Origin: Mycteria americana
Lineage: Eukaryota > Chordata > Aves > Ciconiiformes > Ciconiidae
DNA length: 64,000 nucleotides
NCBI RefSeq assembly: GCF_035582795.1
Contig: NC_134367.1
Coordinates: 41,229,062 to 41,293,061, forward strand
Reading direction: 5' to 3'
This document shows positions 61,001-64,000 of this stretch, piece by piece. Both the position numbers and the translations under genes were made by a program. The notes below the pieces were generated by a model. The model had not been told where the DNA came from. It ran no database searches and saw only the letters and a program-made list of their open reading frames with translations. Every line of letters begins with the position of its first letter. The stretch's first letter is position 1.

Positions 61001-62780
61001 CGAATTAAAATCTTAACTCCGCTCTCTGATACCTGGCATACCTTGCAGTAATCACAAGCCCAAAAGGTTGAAAAGGATCCTTTACTGTTTCCTGATATGT
61101 GATAACCATCCTCTTGCCTGTTCTTTGAGCCCTGTAATCCCATTGTTGTCATAAATAAGTTTTTCTAGAACTTGCAGCTTCTTTTTGAATAATATTACTA
61201 AAATACAGATCTCCAAATCTGGTTATCCTCTCTCCATCTTTGGTGTTTAATTATTGCAGTGTTTTCTCTGCCCTGGAAGAAGGCTATCTTGTTTACCCAT
61301 TATATTCTACAAGACAGTTTCAAAATGTTTTCTAGCCTTTTGTGTGGTCAAGGTCACACTTTCTGTTGTTAACTCATGATGCTTTTCTGTACAAAACAAG
61401 TGTATCTGAAGGCAACACCTGACTTGCAAAAATCCATAACCCTGAATTGGATAAATGGAAGTTTCAAATTCTAGCCTTTAGAAGCATTTAGCATCAACTG
61501 CCAGTTAGAAACTAGAGCTCAAATTGCAATTGCCCCTCCAGACATCCATAAAGCTTCCTGAGCCTCTTCTAAATTCTTCCTTAAATCTCTCTTAGTCAAT
61601 GTTTAGGTGGCTGATAGGACACCCACTGCCTGACACACTGATCACCATCATTTCATTCTTTTGTCATGCTCCCTTTTTTGTGTAGCTGTGTTTGTGTCTT
61701 CTAAAATCCTTAAACTATTAGCACCTTTGTTTTGTATAAGACAAAGCAAAAATACAAGAATAGGCTGGGAAGTGCTCCTAGTAACAGCAACTATTACAAA
61801 TGTGTGATTGTTCAGAACCAGAGTGTTTAGCAATGGCAACCTCTCACACTGCATGAAAAAAGTTACATGCATGTGTAATGGTACTGGCTTGATGCAATGA
61901 CTGTAATTCTGGATTTCATTTATGGCTATTTGCAACGACTTGCTTTGATATCTTTTCAGTGAAGATTCCGAGACTGAGCAGTGCTTGGTGACATTTATAA
62001 AATGCCCTAATACATGACTAAAAGTAAGTAAATGCTAGGCTGGAGGTTGGGCTAGGTGATCTCAAGAGGTCCCTTCCAACCTAAATGATTCTGGGATTCT
62101 AGTGGTGGTTGGGGTTATAGCAATTAAATACAGAAAACAGGAATTCAGATTTTGTTTGAGAATCAGTCTGAATCACAGAGAGTAATGGATTTTGTGGATG
62201 TGTGAATACATACTAATCTGATTTTTTTTTTTTTTTTTTTTTTACCATTTCATTTACTATTCTTGGGAATTAGTTCATTTCTTTTTTTTTTTTTTTAAAT
62301 GAACTGCCATACTTTTTTTTAATTATTCTTTTAAATTTGACTCACAGTTTCAAAAATTATAACTCTCTATCTACCAAGTGTTTTTAAGTAGAATATCAGA
62401 AAAGCTTTCACTGTCAGTTCTGCAGGAAAATGTGAAGGACATCTATCCAAGTTGATTTGTTTCTTTCTGTTACCAACAGCAAGGAAAAAATGGACTTCAC
62501 TGCAAGACTCAATGCTTGAAATCTTGGATGTTTTCTCTTTTAAAAGGAGTTTTTCAGATTATTTTTAAACTCTTTTTCAACTAAGAACATTGAAAGCTGT
62601 TTCATCATTCTGCATTTTAACTTCACCCAACAATTGTGTCTTTTAGGATGTTGAACAAGTCTGATTTGGTAACCATGCTTCAACAATGTGTGGAAATTTT
62701 TGTGTCATCTTCTGGAAAGGAGTTTGATAAGACAGTAGAGAAGTTGAAGGAGTTCTTGACCCAGTTTCAGAAACTAGAAG
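37004..62780 (+). CDS. ORC3: ORC3, origin recognition complex subunit 3 (14 exons, 3' end outside window)
   Basis: Subunit of the nuclear origin recognition complex, which marks replication origins and loads the MCM helicase with CDC6 and CDT1. Fourteen exons join in consistent phase into 507 codons plus one base, colinear with human ORC3 (about 711 residues, recalled). The first eight residues MSTCSVSK differ from human by one. The N-terminal half has the AAA+-like fold of ORC subunits: the P-loop position around residues 102-115 ([14 protein letters not shown]) lacks a GKT/S Walker A, and a Walker-B-like strand [10 protein letters not shown] lies at about 217-226. The segment after about 330 corresponds to the large helical insertion of ORC3, which in known structures contacts ORC6. 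The C-terminal winged-helix part is beyond the right edge. The start has G at -3 and A at +4, and no ATG lies between 36660 and it. It diverges from RARS2 across 370 bp. Confidence 0.97.
37028..39485 (+). other. ORC3 intron 1
   Basis: CpG-island sequence to about 37270, then ordinary sequence without recognised repeats. Confidence 0.85.
39486..39540 (+). CDS. ORC3: ORC3 exon 2
   Basis: Encodes residues 9-26 plus one base ([18 protein letters not shown]), with a basic KKRR cluster. Acceptor TTCTAG, donor GTTAGT. Confidence 0.95.
39829..40183. mobile_element. Avian endogenous-retrovirus LTR (solo or truncated)
   Basis: Begins TGTGGTTTAACCCAGCAGG and contains CTAAACACCACACAGC, CTCACTCCCCCCACCCAGTG, an (AAT)8 run and GGCCAGTTTGGGTCAGCTG, all familiar from an abundant avian LTR family. 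No retroviral coding sequence adjoins it. The far end is truncated or diverged. Orientation is not assigned. In ORC3 intron 2. Confidence 0.8.
39978..40001 (+). repeat. (AAT)8 microsatellite
   Basis: Eight exact AAT units inside the LTR at 39829-40183. Confidence 0.9.
41467..41564 (+). CDS. ORC3: ORC3 exon 3
   Basis: Encodes residues 28-59 after a split V27 ([17 protein letters not shown] ... [10 protein letters not shown]). Poorly conserved linker followed by the conserved start of the core. Donor GTGAGC. Confidence 0.95.
43041..43074 (+). repeat. 17-bp direct tandem duplication
   Basis: TTGCCTTAGAGTTTGAT occurs twice back to back in ORC3 intron 3. Confidence 0.95.
43240..43395 (-). mobile_element. 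CR1 LINE 3'-end remnant
   Basis: Plus strand reads AAGTTGGAAGGAACCTTAGA then CTGCTCAAAGCAG and TCCAGTCAGGATTTTA, the reverse complement of an avian CR1 3' region. In ORC3 intron 3, antisense. Borders approximate. Confidence 0.8.
45700..45844 (+). CDS. ORC3: ORC3 exon 4
   Basis: Encodes residues 60-107 plus one base ([17 protein letters not shown] ... [11 protein letters not shown]). [11 protein letters not shown] is the strand leading to the degenerate P-loop. Acceptor TTACAG, donor GTAATT. Confidence 0.97.
45845..47119 (+). other. ORC3 intron 4
   Basis: C12 run at 46341-46352; nothing else recognised. Confidence 0.8.
47120..47224 (+). CDS. ORC3: ORC3 exon 5
   Basis: Encodes residues 109-142 plus split codons ([18 protein letters not shown] ... 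LLEAKDCP). [10 protein letters not shown] matches human exactly. Donor GTAAAT. Confidence 0.97.
47225..48003 (+). other. ORC3 intron 5
   Basis: No element recognised; ends in a GU-rich, pyrimidine-poor acceptor region. Confidence 0.8.
48004..48158 (+). CDS. ORC3: ORC3 exon 6
   Basis: Encodes residues 144-194 ([15 protein letters not shown] ... INWYKSVTK). The acceptor GTGAAG follows a GU-rich rather than pyrimidine-rich stretch. It was chosen because it is the only nearby AG that keeps phase and exact length with human CPDMKHFLQKL. Donor GTATGA. Confidence 0.88.
48159..49006 (+). other. ORC3 intron 6
   Basis: No element recognised. Confidence 0.85.
49007..49143 (+). CDS. ORC3: ORC3 exon 7
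   Basis: Encodes residues 195-239 plus two bases ([15 protein letters not shown], then [15 protein letters not shown]). Holds the Walker-B-like strand. Acceptor TTAAAG, donor GTAACG. Confidence 0.95.
49144..51267 (+). other. ORC3 intron 7
   Basis: No element recognised in 2.1 kb of AT-rich sequence. Confidence 0.8.
51268..51427 (+). CDS. ORC3: ORC3 exon 8
   Basis: Encodes residues 241-293 after split S240. Contains [20 protein letters not shown] and [12 protein letters not shown], the most conserved AAA+-like core segment. Acceptor TCTAG, donor GTAATT. Confidence 0.97.
51428..52245 (+). other. ORC3 intron 8
   Basis: No element recognised. Confidence 0.85.
52246..52359 (+). CDS. ORC3: ORC3 exon 9
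   Basis: Encodes residues 294-331 ([19 protein letters not shown] ... [13 protein letters not shown]). Whole codons at both ends; acceptor CCTCAG, donor GTAGGC. Confidence 0.97.
52360..54281 (+). other. ORC3 intron 9
   Basis: LTR-end fragment at 52411-52462; remainder unremarkable. Confidence 0.8.
52411..52462 (+). mobile_element. LTR-end fragment related to the one at 33550-33838
   Basis: Shares ATTGG, then CACACCGGGTAAACGA and a GGGA(T/C)AACA end with the LTR in RARS2 intron 3. Only the last ~50 bp are recognisable. In ORC3 intron 9, 52 bp after the exon 9 donor. Confidence 0.6.
54282..54415 (+). CDS. ORC3: ORC3 exon 10
   Basis: Encodes residues 332-375 plus two bases ([17 protein letters not shown] ... 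[11 protein letters not shown]). Acceptor TTTCAG, donor GTAAAA. Confidence 0.97.
54416..54891 (+). other. ORC3 intron 10
   Basis: No element recognised. Confidence 0.85.
54892..54955 (+). CDS. ORC3: ORC3 exon 11
   Basis: Short 64-bp exon for residues 377-397 after split R376 ([19 protein letters not shown], then LK). Acceptor ATCAG, donor GTAAAA. Confidence 0.95.
54956..58248 (+). other. ORC3 intron 11
   Basis: C13-T11 tract at 57013-57036; no gene or mobile element recognised. Confidence 0.8.
57013..57036 (+). repeat. C13-T11 tract
   Basis: Adjoining C and T homopolymers in ORC3 intron 11. Confidence 0.9.
58249..58365 (+). CDS. ORC3: ORC3 exon 12
   Basis: Encodes residues 398-436 ([18 protein letters not shown] ... 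[12 protein letters not shown]). Acceptor TGTAG, donor GTGACA. Confidence 0.97.
58366..59288 (+). other. ORC3 intron 12
   Basis: G12 run close to the donor; otherwise nothing recognised. Confidence 0.8.
58399..58410 (+). repeat. G12 run
   Basis: G12 followed by AGAGGGGGG, 33 bp into ORC3 intron 12. Confidence 0.9.
59289..59368 (+). CDS. ORC3: ORC3 exon 13
   Basis: Encodes residues 437-462 plus two bases ([20 protein letters not shown] ... LQLA). Acceptor AACAG, donor GTGATT. Confidence 0.96.
62034..62101 (+). mobile_element. CR1 LINE 3'-tail remnant
   Basis: GGCTAGGTGATCTCAAGAGG then TCCCTTCCAACC and ATGATTCTGGGATTCT, a typical CR1 terminal segment of about 68 bp in ORC3 intron 13, sense orientation. 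Confidence 0.85.
62222..62243 (+). repeat. T22 homopolymer
   Basis: T22 with further T runs at about 62282-62296, 350-425 bp upstream of ORC3 exon 14. Confidence 0.9.
62647..62780 (+). CDS. ORC3: ORC3 exon 14 (last in window)
   Basis: Encodes residues 464-507 plus split codons ([18 protein letters not shown] ... [11 protein letters not shown]). Helical insertion domain. Acceptor TTTTAG, donor GTGGGT. No further exon is recognised before base 64000. Confidence 0.93.
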
Positions 62781-64000
62781 GTGGGTGTGTACCATCATAC
62801 ATTCCGTTGAAGATTATATTACAGCTGTTTTATAATCTGACCAATGGGTATCTGATGGTTTGATACAATGACAGGATATCACCAGGGTTTTCCCAGGTTT
62901 TTTCAGGACTGTTTTTTTAAATACATGCACAAAATTAGGAGGTGTTTATATTTTTTATTGGTATGTGGTTCATACTTTTTATAATATGGAAGAGTGACCT
63001 AAGATAAGAAATTGGACAGATCAGCAAACATTACTCATTAAATCCGTCATACGTATCTTTTGAGCATTTTACCAGGTGTTGTAATCATTAAAAACATTTA
63101 ACAAATAAAAACAGATACTGAAAGATAAATAGGAGCAGAATTCCTTATGACATGGTACTTAATCCAAATGTATATAAAATTCTTTCACCTGCACCTTCAG
63201 TTAAATTCATGTAAGAGCTAGGACACCCAGCACCAGTTATCAGGGCTCTGCTGACATGCTGGTAACTTGTCAGGCCCATATATTTGATTGTTCATGGTAG
63301 AGGACATATTTGAAAGTTTAGTAAGGCAAATAAGTAGCAGCCTTCTGTCTTTCAGAGGCAGGTTAACAGAAACTGCCGTATGCCTTCTGAAATTGGAATG
63401 TGACATATTCCAGCATTCTTCTGGAACAGGAATTTCGAAAAAAAACTATGCAGAAGTGGTCCCCTATGATTCCCTTTTGAAGATAAAGTGGTTATCATCT
63501 GGTCTGTTTTATGCATATTAAATGAAGTTCATTATCAGTGTGGTTGCTACCCAGCATTTGGACAAGTAGGCAATAAGCCACCAAATGCAATCTAATATTA
63601 ATTAAAGTCGTCATGTAATGCTCTAGGGTTAACTGAGGCTTGTTTAGAAGAATCGGCTCTTGCCTGTACCATGTATTTTTGAATAGATGTGGTAATAGCA
63701 GGGCTGTGGTACAGGAAATAGATGATCACTTTGAAAAAGCTGTATACGTCACTGAAGATACCAGCACTGAAGAATCTGAACTATGATGGAAAAGCTAAAG
63801 GCTCATCTAGTTTGGGAAAAAAGAATTGAAGCAAAAGGCTTTTAAGTAGTTGGATTTTTACCTTGAGGGAATGAATAAAAAAGAACAACTCTGGGAATTC
63901 AGGGGCATGCAGAACTATAAAACAAAAAAGGCAGTATTTATTTTCAGTTAGGATTTGAAGATGTTTTTAAAGCAGAGATAGTCTAATGAATCCATGAATG
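62781..64000 (+). other. ORC3 intron 14 (partial)
   Basis: No later ORC3 exon found; the open frame at 63288-63521 matches nothing recognisable. Confidence 0.75.

Larger units (their letters stand above)
59369..62646 (+). other. ORC3 intron 13
   Basis: Pyrimidine-rich stretches (60350-60960), a CR1 tail at 62034-62101 and long T-runs before exon 14. Confidence 0.8.

Noticed and set aside
63288..63521. 77-codon open frame considered as the next ORC3 exon
   Set aside because: Does not resemble the conserved ORC3 segment that should follow exon 14, and has no acceptor in the right phase.
1..64000. CRISPR arrays, bacterial-type operons, tRNA or rRNA genes
   Set aside because: No regularly spaced identical repeats with unique spacers, no clustered prokaryotic genes and no tRNA cloverleaf or rRNA-like segment recognised by eye.

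Overview
The window is bird nuclear DNA. It carries CR1 LINE copies with the avian-type 3' end, avian-type LTR fragments, and two conserved vertebrate genes split into small exons by GT-AG introns. The species cannot be resolved from this sequence. There is no sign of prokaryotic genes, CRISPR arrays, operons or a horizontally transferred island.

Almost the whole window is one head-to-head gene pair. On the minus strand, from 36633 down past the left edge, lies RARS2, the mitochondrial arginyl-tRNA synthetase. Seventeen coding exons are present, encoding 504 residues plus two bases of the next codon. The match is nearly residue for residue with the first 504 of about 578 residues of the human protein, so the last exons lie left of base 1. 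On the plus strand, from 37004 past the right edge, lies ORC3, origin recognition complex subunit 3. Fourteen coding exons are present, encoding 507 residues plus one base, out of about 711 in human. Exon phases agree at every junction of both genes and no frameshift or in-frame stop was found in either.

The two start codons are 370 bp apart inside a CpG island (about 36230-37270) with no TATA box. The gap holds paired GC boxes, an inverted CCAAT box and an NRF-1-like site, as expected for a shared bidirectional promoter. The pair joins a mitochondrial translation gene to a DNA-replication gene; the shared element could couple their transcription, but nothing in the sequence links the proteins functionally.

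The introns hold the rest. RARS2 introns contain a 5'-truncated CR1 with reverse-transcriptase remnants (3286-4560), a perfect 14 x 14-bp purine minisatellite (8350-8545), a degenerate ~50-bp tandem array (about 13670-14290), a second CR1 3' end (18757-19129), a 14-bp-arm palindrome (28861-28889) and an ERVL-like LTR (about 33550-33838). ORC3 introns contain another LTR (39829-40183), two short CR1 tails (43240-43395, 62034-62101) and an LTR-end fragment (52411-52462) related to the one in RARS2. I found no undescribed system. The most useful observations are the promoter layout, a GC-AG intron, a possible uORF and several structured repeats.
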